64,000 nucleotides of DNA from Papilionanthe hookeriana x Papilionanthe teres (taxonomy: Eukaryota > Streptophyta > Magnoliopsida > Asparagales > Orchidaceae), in the NCBI GenBank assembly GCA_022702705.1, contig CM040428.1:110378022-110442021 (forward strand), read 5' to 3'. Both the position numbers and the translations under genes were made by a program. Shown here piece after piece: positions 23,459 through 34,474 of the stretch. Position 1 is the first letter of the stretch, and each line of letters opens with the position of its first letter. The notes under the pieces are model-generated. The model did not search any database, was not told the DNA's origin, and saw only the letters and a program-made list of their open reading frames with translations.

Positions 23459-23466
23459 TTTAAATA
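23459..23466 (-). promoter_or_regulatory. Probable TATA box of element A LTR
   Basis: The minus strand reads TATTTAAA, followed by CAAGCCACC and CTCTCGGCC. Element B has TATTTATA at 41,129-41,136 followed by CACCACCACCTCTCGGCC. Shared position and context in the two LTRs support a promoter, with transcription starting about 30 bp downstream. Confidence 0.6.
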
Positions 23467-25958
23467 GCCATGGCCAGGGCCTCCCAGGGGGGTTTGATGG
23501 CTTGGATCAACCGCTATAGTGAAGAGAAGAACAGCTGCAGTGGCCATTGGGCATGGGACAACTCAGCTAGTTCAAATTATACTTTTTAAATCCATTTAAA
23601 CCTCTCAGCCATGGTGTTTTCCAGCGACCTGGTGGCTGGCCGACCAGGGTCAGGTCACCATCCTGATCAGGAGGGTCAGGGCTTGATGTTTGTAGGTTTA
23701 ATTGGCCAATGCTAAGTGTAAAGAGGTTTGATTTAAGTGGTGAAGGGGAAGGGTCATTTTGGCTTGATTTGGTCCAAGGCATGGTTTAGGCTAGGTGCAC
23801 CTCCCCAAGGCTTCACTTTGGGCTGAGGGAGAATCATTTGGGTCAGCTAGGAAGGGGTGGTGAAGTCCCCATCTAAGGTGATGTTGCTAAACATGGTTTA
23901 GAGTGTAGCATAAATGGGGTTAAAAGGGCTTAATGAAGGCTTAGGAAAGGCTCCCCTCTTCCTACCATAAATGACTAGGTGAGGTGTCAAAACTCTCATG
24001 GCTTCATATGGCTTGTAAATGGCTCACATTTGGCTTACACCTGGCTTGGAAAAGCTTGGCTTGTTTCATGAAAAAGGGTTTTGGCATTTTTGATGAATTT
24101 AGGGGAAATTGGCATGTGGCTTAGTTTAGAAAAGTTTAATGATGAATTTGAAACTTAGGGAGTGATTTAAATTAAAGGGATGATGAGGTGAAAGTGTTAT
24201 GTAGGCTTTGGATTGACTTTGGGCCTTTTGGATTTGGTGAAAATGGGCTTTCTGAATTGTTTAAGAAAGTGGGCCTTTAGGTTTGAAAACAAATTGGTGG
24301 ATGGAAATTTTGTGGAGGATTGGGCCAAACAAATGTTGAGTTTAGTTTAGGGATGTGTCATGAGTGATTTGAAACAAATTTGAGGTGATTTAGAGTTGAA
24401 TTGGGTTTTATTTGGGACTTTTTGGTAAAGGGGGCAAAGCGCGTCAAATTGGGCTAACTTAGGCTAAGGTTGGGCTAATGTTGGTTTTGATGTAAAATTA
24501 ATGTCGAAAAATATTTATCAAAGTGTTACAAAGATTTTTCAACTTTGGTTGGGCTTTGATTTTGGGATTTGGGCCCATTTGGGTTCATGGTGGGTTTAGG
24601 CTAAAATTGGGGATTTTAGTTTTGGATTAGGTTTGGGTGGAGTTTGGGTCCAAATTTGGGGCAAATCTTATAACTGTTTTGTTTGTGGGGATATTAGGAA
24701 GGTTTAGGAAAGATTTAGGGTTAATTGGAGTTGAGTTGGGTTAGTTTGGGCTAAGTTTAGGTCATGGGCCAAAATTGGGCATTAGGCTTCAAATTGAAAT
24801 TGGATCCAAATGTTCATCAAATTCGGCTTGGAATTGGTCTAAATTGGTATTAGGGATATGAAATTGAAGTTTAGAATTGAATTGGATCAAAATTGAGGTC
24901 ACTTGGGTTGGTTTGGTTTGACATTGGTCAAATTGGGGGTTTTGGTAAAAGTGGGCTAAATTGACAAAATTGGCTTATGGTGTAGTTGAACAAACTGAAA
25001 TTCGGAATATTTGGGATTTTCTGGAATTTTTTGGGAACTTTTGGGATTTATGGATTGTTTGGTTAAAAAGGACATTTTGGGTATTTGGAGGCATTGGGGG
25101 GTATTTTTGGAAATTTTGGTATATTTGGCTAAGGATGATCAATTTGAGTGGAGAGAAATGTTTATGACTGACTTTGAGGAATTTTGGGTAATTTAGGCAA
25201 TTTTGCTAATTTTGGGCAATTTCAAGGGCATTTGGTAGGTGGCGGGTGTAGGGCCCCGGGGGTCAAAAATTGAAATTTTTGAAAAATGAAGATTGATCAA
25301 GTTTGAGTAGAATGGAATCACTTTTTTTGGGCCATGAAGCCATATCAAGCTCATAAGAGCCATGAGAGGACTCATTTGAGGCATTCACTATGTTGTTTCT
25401 AACCCTCTTAGCCAAGGGCTTAGGGGTTGAGGACCTTCCATATGAATTACCTACATGAGTCAGGAAGTCAAGCTAGGTATGAATGGTTTTAGGATTTGGA
25501 ATGTGTGTGAAAGTGTAATGTGTGCAGGTCAACCCTCACTGGACTGGGCCACCCAGGGTAGTCCTAAGGCCAAAGAGTCCTATAGGGAACTCATCCTTTA
25601 AACCTCCACATTTGATCTTAACCCTCCAAGTGACTTAGGGGTTCACAATGAAACTTATGGGGTTTGCAGGGAGTTAAGAGGTGTTGAATTTCTAAGTGGT
25701 GGGTTCCATTTCTAGTCCTCTAAGATAGTCAAAGGGAAAGCCTAAGGCTAGATCCTAAGTACTAAAGAGAGAGAAGAGAAAAGACCTCATAAAAAATGAG
25801 GTCGACAATAACTTGAAAAAGAAAAGATTGAAAGTCTTTCTGAAATTCTATTCATATTATAATAATTAAGTGAAAATGTAAAAGTTTGAAAATATATGTT
25901 AAGGACAGTGAAGTTCAAAATCATTAACTGGCTATCCAGATATAGTAATCCTCACTGT

Positions 25959-25991
25959 GAAAAAAAAAGAAAAGAAAAAAAAAGAGGAGAA
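25959..25991 (+). other. Internal polypurine tract in the element C 3' UTR
   Basis: A run of only A and G lies about 390 bp before the main PPT, between AGTAATCCTCACTGT and AAGCTTGAGGATATGCCTA. The same arrangement occurs in elements E, F and G. Confidence 0.6.
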
Positions 25992-26380
25992 GCTTGAGGA
26001 TATGCCTAATCAAAAATTAGCTTCACTTGAATTATCTTATATGAAGAAAACTAGTCACATACTTTACTTAATTTTTATGCATGAATCTTTATTTAGGAAA
26101 GATTTTTCTTGAAAATCTTTTTCTTGTAAATAATCTATGTGATCTTAACATAATAAACTTCTATTATTTTCGAAATGAATGAAAATTTTTTGAAGTCTTA
26201 TGATTTGGTAGTTGAATATTATTTAATTTCTTAAAATTAAACTTAGTGAAATTTGGTTAATGATTTACTAAAGCCTTTATAAGATCAAAAATTTCAAGGA
26301 GTCTTAAATATTTATCTTTCATTCCAAATTTATACATTTTATATAGTAAAAAGGGTTACTTGAGGACAAATAACGTTTAA

Positions 26381-26392
26381 GTTTGGGGAATT
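26381..26392 (+). promoter_or_regulatory. Element C polypurine tract
   Basis: GTTTGGGGAATT directly precedes the LTR start. It is one G shorter than the tracts of F and G. Confidence 0.85.
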
Positions 26393-28178
26393 TCAATCCA
26401 TGAAAAAAATACCCATTTTTATGCCTTGATATTTATCAAAATTTTAAGGATATTATGCTTTAATGAAAGGTATTTTTGTGTTTTTGGATATAGGTGATAA
26501 AAAATGTTCAAGAAGGAAAAAAAGTGAAAAAGGAGCAAAAAGGAGTAAAAAGGAGCAAAAATGGAGATAAAATGCAAAATTGTCAAAATTATTGGTCTAA
26601 CGCCTAGGTCGATACAGGATCTGTCAATATTTTTGATGACTTTTGGATGGTTATTTTGACGGAGTTAGCGGTTATTGGACCTTCTAGAAGACTGGAAGTT
26701 GTTCCTAGTTTATAGGACATGTGATACAATGTATTTGGACGCGTGGAAAGGGTTTTAATCGCGAAGAGGTGCGATCCAAAGTGAAGAGGTGCGAAGAACT
26801 GGAAGCAGAGCCCGGCGCCTAGGCGCCAGATTCCGGCACCTAGGCGCCAGATTTCGGAGCCTAGGCGCCATACACACCTTCTAGAAGATTCATTGAATGT
26901 GGACACATTTTGAAGAGGTGCCTTGAGGCAACCCTTAAAGCCTATAAATAAGAGGCTACTCCTTCAGAGAAAAACACCCAACTTAGCCCCCCTATCTAGA
27001 GCCCCATCTAGAGGGAGAATTAGAGAGATACTTTAGGGCCACATTTTACTATCCTTCATAAATTAGTTAGTTATTTTATTTAGAGTTTGTATTGAGAGTT
27101 TAAAGAGTTGGTGCTTTTGAAGATTATTTGCTTTGGAGTCAGAAGAATTCAGAGGTTCAGTAGGAGAAACACTTGAGATAAGTATTTGTAATTTTATTCA
27201 AAGTTTTATTATCATGTTTTGTTGTTTAAATACGATGTGTTTTGAGTAGTTAATTTACTTTCTCCTTTCAATTATGAAGAGATAAATAAGATAATATAAA
27301 ATTCGTTGGAGAATTAGAAACTTTTTATATTTTAAAACATTGTGATGATATTAATGTCAGATCTTATCTTACTATTTAAATTGGCCATTTAAACTGTTAA
27401 AATCTGTTGAAGAGTTTTGATACCTAGAAGGAGATGAATTCTTAACTAGTAGGTATTACATCAATCCTTGCGTAGTCGAAGGCCTTGTGCGGGTTATGCA
27501 AGGTGAAGTGCAAATAAATAGGAATATATTATATAATGGGCATAGAATTGATAAGTTTTTAGAGTGACGGACAAAACTATTGTAATTTAGTTTATAGAGA
27601 AGGAAAGGATCACTAGTAGGGCTGACCATAGCCACCCTTGGACATCTAGTAGTGTGAGCCTAGATTAACCCATTCTACAAATAATACATCCAGACCTGAT
27701 CTATAGGCTAGCCAATGTTCTTTACACCTGGATCAAAGGGTAAAGAATATGAATGCTTCTATTTGGCACAATACCATAAATTTACATTCTCCATGAATAC
27801 TATCATTATCTTAGAAAATCTTGGATTAATTGAAAGGAAGAAAGTTGTTGTCTTATTGCTTATTTACATTAATTATTTCATTACTCGCTTTATTATTGCA
27901 TCTAGTAAATTAAAAATATCAAATTTATAACTATAAAAGAAATACTAAAAAATAAAATTAAAATATTTAAAAATCCATAACTCACTCCTCATGGGATCGA
28001 TACTGGGGTTTTTATTTTAAAGCCCTATATTACTTGATACGATATGTATACTTGCGTAGTACCCTAGTGTGTAAAATATTTTTGATAAAAATATATTTAT
28101 ATACACTAGATGATATTATTATCTATTACATTTTGAAAGCATTAATTATTATATTTGTCATCAGCGGATTGCAGGTCA
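26393..28178 (+). repeat. Element C LTR
   Basis: About 1,786 bp, starting at a decayed end (TCAATCC where F and G have TGATCC) and ending GGTCA six bases before PBS. It shares with F and G the TATA region (TATAAATA at 26,943-26,950), the conserved block GGGCTGACC...CATAGCCACCC near 27,610-27,690, and the TATACTTGCGTAGTACCC block near 28,045-28,065. A 71-codon frame at 27,715-27,930 is not supported as a gene. Confidence 0.9.
26814..26870. repeat. Cluster of GGCGCCTAGGCGCC palindromes upstream of the element C TATA box
   Basis: Three close copies occur in 57 bp, the first a perfect 14-bp palindrome (26,814-26,827), the others with one or two changes. The cluster ends 73 bp before TATAAATA. 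Similar clusters stand at equal distance from the TATA box in F and G. Confidence 0.75.
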
Positions 28179-28184
28179 AGTTTT

Positions 28185-28202
28185 TGGCGCCGTTGCCGGG
28201 GA
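28185..28202 (+). promoter_or_regulatory. Element C primer binding site (tRNA-Asp)
   Basis: TGGCGCCGTTGCCGGGGA is a perfect 18-base complement of the plant tRNA-Asp(GUC) 3' end, six bases after the LTR. Confidence 0.93.
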
Positions 28203-28228
28203 TTGAATTTTTAGTACGCATGTATTTA

Positions 28229-29277
28229 GCGTGGGTCAGCAACCACCTCATCCATCACGTACCCTGAAAGAACTTCTAAATAGGGAACATCCTTTCAAGA
28301 CTGAAGCAGTAGAGAAAATGTTCCACAGTTTAATGAAAACACTAGATTTTCAGCTACCAGAGCCCAAGAGGCCAGAAGAAGTCAACAAGAAAGATCATTC
28401 GAACTACTGTCCCTACCACCGGATGCTCGAACACAAAATAGAAGATTGCATCACTTTCAAGAGTTAGCTTGACGATAACCTCCGGAAAGGGAACATAACG
28501 ATCTCGAAGGAATACATGAGGGAACCCCAAAAAGGATGTTCCGTTAATGTTATTTCAACGGATCCTATTGTTCCGCTAGACCCTTACACGACCGATGATG
28601 GTGGAGTACCATCTTGACAAAGTCCTCGAAGAAAGTTTTGTCACATCCAGAACGCTTCGGTGCGTGCTTCAACTCAAAGTTTGAAACCTGTCGAGCCGGT
28701 TCTATCGCTTACGATTGAAGAACCACCCCATAAGGAGGAGAAGATCGTGGGAGAGAAGAAGTCCGAGGCTCCAAAGGGTAGACTAGGGGCTGCTTATCCT
28801 TGGATGGTTGTTTCCGATTCGGGGGAGAAATCCCTCAAACCTCTGACTCTATATGATTATTTGCTAGCCCCGACGGGATCTTATAATGATAAGAGTTTTG
28901 GTATTGGCTACGTTTTGACTGTTTCTAACGATTACGTAACTAATGACAACCAACCTAATCTGGATCTCGATTCCAATATGATAAACGATTCTCAAATCAT
29001 TCTGAACCTCGATGACCACGACGAAGGAGAAGACGCTAACAAAGATGGCTACGAAAGCTCAACAAGCAACGAGTCTATTTATGAATTTCGAGAAGCTCTA
29101 ATCATGATAGAATTAGAGTTATCAGATTCTGAAGCAACTCCAAAAGAGCCAGTCGTTCCGATTCAAGAGAAAACACCGGTAGATTCGCCACCAGATTCAG
29201 GACAAGTAACTGAAGTCAACCTAAGAAGCGGAAAAGTTTTACCCCCGAGAATGGGTCCAAAGGATAAAGGTAAGTAG
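28229..29277 (+). pseudogene. Element B gag, C-terminal part
   Basis: This matches element A gag from its Gln/Pro-rich region on. The zinc knuckle is YCPYHRMLEHKIEDC; the Gly before the second His is replaced by Glu compared with element A. A stop follows at 28,465 (CITFKS then TAG), and the frame shifts before 28,660. The acidic part with LTLYDYLLAPTGSYNDKS and NLRSGKVLPPRMGPKDKGK is well kept. The N-terminal capsid domain is lost at the junction with element C. Confidence 0.88.
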
Positions 29278-30167
29278 GTGGTTGCTCAGGAAGAGCCAAC
29301 CCCAGCAGAAGAATTGCCCATTTGGGAAGAAACCGAGGAACATGGTAATAAAGTGGATTACAACGTGCTAGCCCATCTTAGGAAGCTACCAGCCAAACTG
29401 AGCATCTACGACGCCTGATCCTGTCAAAGGAGATGAGAGAAACCCTGATCAAGGCTTTACTCGATCCAGAAATTTACTTAGCTCAAATGGCTGGTAATTC
29501 CTTCGACGAGGTTTGCTCGTTAAAAGAACAACGAAGTGTTACCTTCACGGACAATAATCTACTACTGAGAACAGCTAATCACAACCGACCGTTGTACATT
29601 TCAGTCACTATTGGAAAGTTTACGCTCTCTAGAGTGTTGGTTGATCCAAGAGAATCAATCAACATATTGAATCTTCAGACATGGGCATATTTGGAAATTT
29701 ATGCTCGCGACCTCGAAGCAGATAAGATGTTACTAAGAGGCTTCAATCAAAAAGGAGAAAGAGCCCTTGGATCGATAACACTATTAATGTAGACCGGTGA
29801 TTTGGCAAGGACAACCGCAAAATTCCATATAATTAATTTTGAGACATAATTCAACGCTCTATTGGGTTGGCCATGGATCCATGAGAACCAGATGATACCA
29901 TCGTCTCTGCACCAGTGCATAAAATATTATGAAGGAGGAGAACAGTGTATCAAAGGTGACCTGCAACCTTTCTCCGTGCATGAAATCAGAATTCACGAAG
30001 ATGCAGCCTATTACGCGCCTCCGAAGAAAACTATCTTCTCCAGAAACACAGTATCAAATGAACCAAAAGAAGTTCGAGACGATGAAGAACCTGAAATTCT
30101 AGTCCAACTGTTACTCACCACTCCCTTACGACGAGATGGTGAAGGTTTCTCCAGAACTCGCACCTGA
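29278..30167 (+). pseudogene. Element B protease
   Basis: This is a single-copy counterpart of the duplicated protease of element A. Motifs: RPLYISVTIGKFTLSRVLVD, active-site box VLVDPRESINIL (Asp kept, Gly lost), and LGWPWIHENQMIPSS in place of the LGRPW box. Frame changes occur near 29,417 and 29,792-29,862 (a TAG after SITLLM). All three protease copies in this window (two in A, one in B) have a damaged catalytic box, each in a different way. Confidence 0.88.
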
Positions 30168-30700
30168 GGTCGAGGCTGGGACGAGGTCATAGAAGAAATG
30201 ATGGAACAGTTGGACAGAAGAAACCAGTCATCGACGTTGATTGGGAGAACAGTTCCGAAGAAGAAGAAATCAGGAAAGAAGCAGCGGCGATAAGTCAGAA
30301 GAAACCCCAATTCAAGACCTCTCTCGAAGAAGAAAAGAACGAAAAATACAAATCAATTTACGAAAAGATTAATCACTATGTGCATACTATGACCCTGACC
30401 CCGATCCATTCTAATAAGGTCGAGGGTATGGTGGTCAAGGAAGTGCATGGTGACGGTACTAAACCAATCAAATTCTACCGTGGTGCTTCTTCTTCCAAAA
30501 CTAAAAATGATGTACAATTTGAAGATGTTACTTCTTCCGAATTAATGGAACTACCTTTTGAGTGGTATTCTCCCTGTGTTCAAAATTTAATTCAACATGG
30601 TGTCTTACCTCGACGATGGACAAAAGGTCAATCACAACACTTTGAAAAATTATGAAATAATGCAAGTCGTCCTCCCAATTCAAAACATGGTCTTGGATTC
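30168..30700 (+). pseudogene. Element B protease-RT linker
   Basis: It corresponds to 3,000-3,470 of element A and contains MTLTPIHSNKVEGMVVKEV and LPFEWYSPCVQNLIQ. The first part (30,168-30,380) is acidic and Lys-rich. No catalytic motif is seen. Confidence 0.75.
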
Positions 30701-31737
30701 GGTATAATCGGATCAGTTGATGACATGGGATTTTGCTTGGTTGTCACTTGTGAGCCTAATGAAGTCTGCTTAGAAACCTCAGATGATCTCGAAGATCTGC
30801 AAATCGGAGATGCTCCACCAGAATTTGAAGAAGAAATTAAATCTACAATAGACGATTTAATGGAAGTTAACTTAGGTACTAGCGAAGAGCCTAGGCCGAC
30901 CTTTGTTAGCTCCTTACTGAATAAAGAAGACTCCGAAAACATAATCGAGCTACTAATGGAATTTAAGGACTGTTTTGTTTGGAGTTACGATGAAATGCCA
31001 GGATTAGCTCTAGAGGTGGCAGTTCACAAACTAGGAGTGGATCACACTGACCTTCCAGTCAGACAAGCTCCCAGAAGAATGCATCTAGAGATTGAACAAC
31101 AAGTAATAGCTGAAGTTAAGAAGCTAATAGACGCTAAATTCATCTGTGAAGAACAATATCCGACTTAGTTAGCCAATGTGGTACCAATCAGAAAGGAGAA
31201 TGGACAGATCAGAATCTGCGTATATTTCAAAGATTTGAACAAGGCATGTCCAAAGGATGAATTTCCTCTACCAATTCCAGAACTAATGATCGACATCGCT
31301 TCGACACATAAAATCTTCTCTTTCATGGATGGATCATCAGGATATAACCAGATAAAGATGACACCAGAAGATGAAAAGCTCACAGCCTTCAGAACGCCGA
31401 TCAGAATATACTGCTACACAGTAATGCCTTTTGGGTTGAAGAACGCAGGAGCAACATACCAAAGAGCAATGACGAGAATTTTTTATGATCTCATTCACAA
31501 CCAAGTCAAGTGCTACGTGGATGATGTGGTCATCAAAAGAAAACTGAAAGAAGATCACTTGTATGATTTGAGAAGTTTTTTCGAACGATTAAGACAATTT
31601 AACCTTATGATGAATCCCTTGAAATGCGCCTTCAGCGTCACCTCTGGGAAATTCTTAGGATTTGTTGTCCGACATCATGGAATTGAAATCGATCCGGAAA
31701 AGATTAAAGCTATCTTAGAAATGCACCTCACAAAACC
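30701..31737 (+). pseudogene. Element B reverse transcriptase
   Basis: Ty3/gypsy RT. Motifs in order: EIEQQVIAEVKKLIDAKFI, QIRICVYFKDLN (the Asp of the usual VDFRDLN box is Tyr here), ACPKDEFPLPIPELMID, FSFMDGSSGYNQIKM, MPFGLKNAGATYQRAMT, the active site YVDD at 31,513-31,524, and KCAFSVTSGKFLGFVV. A TAG at 31,166 interrupts the frame and another frame change at 31,737 marks the passage to the thumb. Palm and active site are otherwise better preserved than in element A. Confidence 0.95.
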
Positions 31738-32226
31738 TTGAAGCAACTACGATCCTTTCAAGGAAAATTGGCATATCTTCGACGCTTTATCTCGAATTTG
31801 TCAGGTAGGTGTCAGGCCTTCTCGGCATTAATTAAAAAGGACGCCAAATTTGTTTGGGAAGAGAAATTCCAGCAGGCCTTCGAGGACATTAAGCAGTATT
31901 TAATGACACTTCCTGTTTTAGCAGCCCCAGTCTCGGGTCGACCGTTAATACTTTATACCGCAGCTTTAGATGACTCTCTCGGAGCCCTGCTAGCCCAGGT
32001 CAACCACGAGGGAAAAGAAAAAGCTCTCTACTACTTAAGTCGTCGTTTAATTCTGACGGAAGTAAAGTATCCTCCTATTGAGAAGCATTGTTTGGCCCTG
32101 ATCTTCGCTGCTCAAAAGCTCAGGCATTACATGCTTTCTCATAAAGTCAACCTTATTTTGAAGTTTAATCCGTTGCAATATTTGATGTCCTGACTGACGC
32201 TTTCCGACAGACTTGCCAGGTGGTCA
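31738..32226 (+). pseudogene. Element B RT thumb/connection and first RNase H
   Basis: It opens with LRSFQGKLAYLRRFISNLSG (thumb), continues with KFVWEEKFQQAFEDIKQYL, and then LILYTAALDDSLGALLAQ, the degenerate first RNase H, also lacking the first catalytic acid as in element A. EVKYPPIEKHCLALIFAAQKL follows. A TGA at 32,191 breaks the frame. Confidence 0.9.
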
Positions 32227-32871
32227 ATGATACTATTGCAATTCGATATAAATTTTGTTTCGCTTCGTGCCATAAAGGGACAAGTCCTAGCAGACTTCCT
32301 CGCATCACACCCTTTACCGGCAGAATTGCCTCTCAATTATGACTTGCCTGACGAGCAGATAATGAGCCTAGAAGACCCCGACGATCAGCGTTGGGAGTTG
32401 TACTTTGATGGAGCATCTTCAGCACAGAAAGACAAAGAATCTCCAACGATAGTGCCCGGTAAGGGAGGAATCGGACTAATATTTATAAAACCGGAAAGGG
32501 GAATGTTAAGGGATTCCTACCATTTAACAGAACCATGTACAAACAACGAAGCTGAATACGAAGCTCTCATAACCGGATTAGAGTTAACTATTCAGATGGG
32601 GATAACAGATATTAACATCTACGAAGATTCTCAGTTGATCATTTAACATGTCACCGGATAGTACAAAATTTTAAAACCAAGGCTTGAGCAGTACTTCCAG
32701 TACGCCATGAAATTGTTAGAGCAGATTTTGAATGTAACGATCTACAAGATTCCCAGGAGAGAAAATGCTCTTGCAGATGCGTTAGCCCGCCTTGCAAAGG
32801 AATTTGCCTGCTTGCAGGATGAATCAGTTGAAGTGTAAGTTCAGGGACGTCAGGTTCCCTCGCAGCTCGAC
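32227..32871 (+). pseudogene. Element B second RNase H domain
   Basis: This is the Tat-specific extra RNase H. Motifs: WELYFDGASS, TNNEAEYEALITGLEL, EDSQLII (Gly of GDSQ changed to Glu), then after a TAA at 32,644 the remainder including ENALADALARLA in frame with further stops. The four acidic catalytic positions can be read in the DNA but not in one open frame. Confidence 0.9.
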
Positions 32872-34197
32872 ATGGACATGATACACAAGTCAGAAAAAGA
32901 AAAAGAGACAGTTGCGACAGTAGCAGAAAATGTAGAAGACTGGCGTCAACCGCTCATAGATTACCTGCAAATAGGAAACCTACCGAACGATAAGTCATTA
33001 ACCCATCAAATCAAGAAAAGAACTCTATCTTACTCATTAATAAACATTACGTTATACAGAAGGTCTTTGGATCAGGTGTGTTTAAGGTGTCTGAGCGGGA
33101 CCGAGGCTCATGAAATTGTTAAAGAGATACACTCAGGACTTTGTGGCGCTCATCAGTCAGGTCCGAAGATGAAAATGAAGATTAAAAGACTAGGGTACTA
33201 CTGGCCCTCAATGATGACAGATTGCATGAAAGTTGCCAAAAGTTGTCACCAGTGCCAATTGCATGGAGTGGTTCTACATCAACATCCAAATGTGCTACAT
33301 CCGACAATCGCGTCATGGCCATTTAAGTGTTGGGGCACAGATATCGTGGGTCCGATAGAACCACCTTCTTCAAGAGGACATCGCTTCACTCTGGTAGCTG
33401 CAGATTACTTTTCTAAGTGGGCAGAAGCAGTACCGCTCAGAGAAGTAAAAGCACATCACGTGCTACAGTTCTTCAAGAATCAAGTAGTCTACCGTTTTGG
33501 GGTACCGCACAGAATTATCTCAGATAACGGGTCTGCATTCAGAAGCATGAAGATCAACAATTTTATCAGAAGACACGGGATTGATTGACGCTATTCGACG
33601 ATCTACTACCTAAGAGCGAATGGCTTGGCTGAAGCTTTTAATAAAACTCTCATCCGAATCCTAAAGAAAACTTTGGACGATAATAAGAGAAATTGGCACG
33701 AGAAGTTGTTAGAAGCCTTATGGGCCTACAAAATAACTTTCAGAACTCCTACTCAGTCTACGCCCTACGCTCTAGTGTACAAGTCCGAGGCCGACTTATC
33801 CTTAGAGGTACAGCCTCCCTCACTCAGAATTGCAGTTGCAAACAACATCACTACAAAAGAAAATGCCAAATTACGACTCGAAGAATTGGAAAGCTTGGAA
33901 GGAAGATGACTTTCAGCACACGACGAGAATTTGGAACTGTATCAAGCCAAGATGATCCAGGCCCACGATAAACTGGTTCGCCCAAGGACATTCAAAGTTG
34001 GTGACTTGGTTCTAGTTCTCAAGAGACCTATTCTCGCACACCGCAAGATAGGAGGTAAATTTGAACCGACTTGGGAAGGGCTGTTCGTGGTTGAGACAGT
34101 CTACTCAGGAGGTTCCTACCAGCTTGTGAATTGTCATGGAGAACGACCTATGCTTCCAATTAATGGACAATATCTAAAGAAGTATTACGCAACCTGA
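32872..34197 (+). pseudogene. Element B integrase
   Basis: The domain order is complete: N-terminal zinc region (two His, then CHQC), catalytic core with CWGTDIVGP, SDNGSAF and AEAFNKTLIRIL, which contain the DDE triad, and a C-terminal part with KVGDLVLVLKRP and KFEPTWEGLFVVETV (chromatin or DNA-binding module). Stops at 33,586 and 33,907 split the frame into three. The frame ends with LKKYYAT at 34,197, where pol ends. The core residues are intact, unlike element A. Confidence 0.94.
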
Positions 34198-34474
34198 TGT
34201 TTCGAAAAATGAATTCCCATTCCTAGAAACACGGGCACAGTAATCACTTGTAACTGGGTCCGAACCCAAAATAAAATGGATGATAAAAAAAATCATTAAC
34301 AAAAATGTGTTAAAAGAAAACATGTGAAATCTTAATGATAAAATGTTAATCTTTCCTTTTAAATCAATTCATTCCTGATCTTTCCTCATCGCTTCCTACT
34401 TTCTTTAAAATTTAAAAGAAGTAAATAAAATTTTTCATTAATGAAAATTTTCTTATTGTTCAAAAGAGAATAAA
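34198..34474 (+). other. Spacer between element B integrase and the third ORF
   Basis: It is AT-rich and noncoding. A pyrimidine-rich stretch (TTTTCTTATTGTTCAAAAG, about 34,448-34,466) precedes the third ORF. Because no in-frame ATG is evident near the beginning of that ORF, this could be an intron acceptor, but the sequence alone does not show splicing. Confidence 0.4.

Larger units (their letters stand above)
1..25807 (-). mobile_element. Element A: Tat/Ogre-like Ty3/gypsy retrotransposon, minus strand, 3' end off window
   Basis: Read on the minus strand from right to left, the order is 5' LTR (18,499-25,807), PBS, leader, gag, protease, RT, RNase H, a second RNase H and integrase, ending at the left edge inside integrase. 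The second, plant-type RNase H and a primer site matching the 3' end of tRNA-Arg(ACG) are marks of the Tat clade, and the very long LTR fits Ogre-like members. Gag is interrupted by element E. The LTR's right end (GACA) abuts ATAAC in the 3' UTR of element C, the probable target duplication, whose partner is off-window. The reading frames carry many stops and frameshifts, so this is a decayed copy. Confidence 0.92.
18499..25807 (-). repeat. Element A 5' LTR, 7.3 kb
   Basis: The plus strand begins TGTCGGC and ends GTCGACA, so the LTR has TG...CA ends. It is an inverted, diverged copy of the LTR of element B (39,041-46,056): for example ACACCATAAACTGTGTATC near 18,690 mirrors 45,760-45,790, and the ends match as well. 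From the TATA box at about 23,462, U3 would be about 2.3 kb and R plus U5 about 5 kb. The part 23,900-25,400 is strongly G/T-biased on the plus strand with many TTGGGC/TTTGGG words. The part 18,550-22,600 is AT-rich. No large protein is encoded; small conserved frames are listed separately. Confidence 0.92.
25808..28228 (+). mobile_element. Element C: Athila-like fragment (3' UTR, PPT, LTR, PBS, short leader)
   Basis: In plus orientation: 3' UTR (25,808-26,380), PPT, LTR (26,393-28,178), PBS and about 25 bases of leader, then an abrupt change into Tat gag of element B. The 3' UTR aligns with that of element F, e.g. GTGAAGTTCAAAATCATTAAC at both 25,908 and 60,171. An LTR flanked by PPT on one side and PBS on the other does not occur in a single insertion; it implies a tandem array or recombination between two copies. 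Element A inserted into this 3' UTR at 25,807/25,808. Confidence 0.88.

Noticed and set aside
24961..25196. Frames with FLEFFGNFWDLWIVW-type aromatic peptides
   Set aside because: They come from the G/T-rich skewed U3 region; no counterpart in element B's LTR and no family resemblance.
28185..28202. tRNA gene fragment
   Set aside because: It is the complement of a tRNA 3' end beside an LTR, i.e. a primer binding site; no cloverleaf or A/B boxes are found. The same holds for the other PBS sites.
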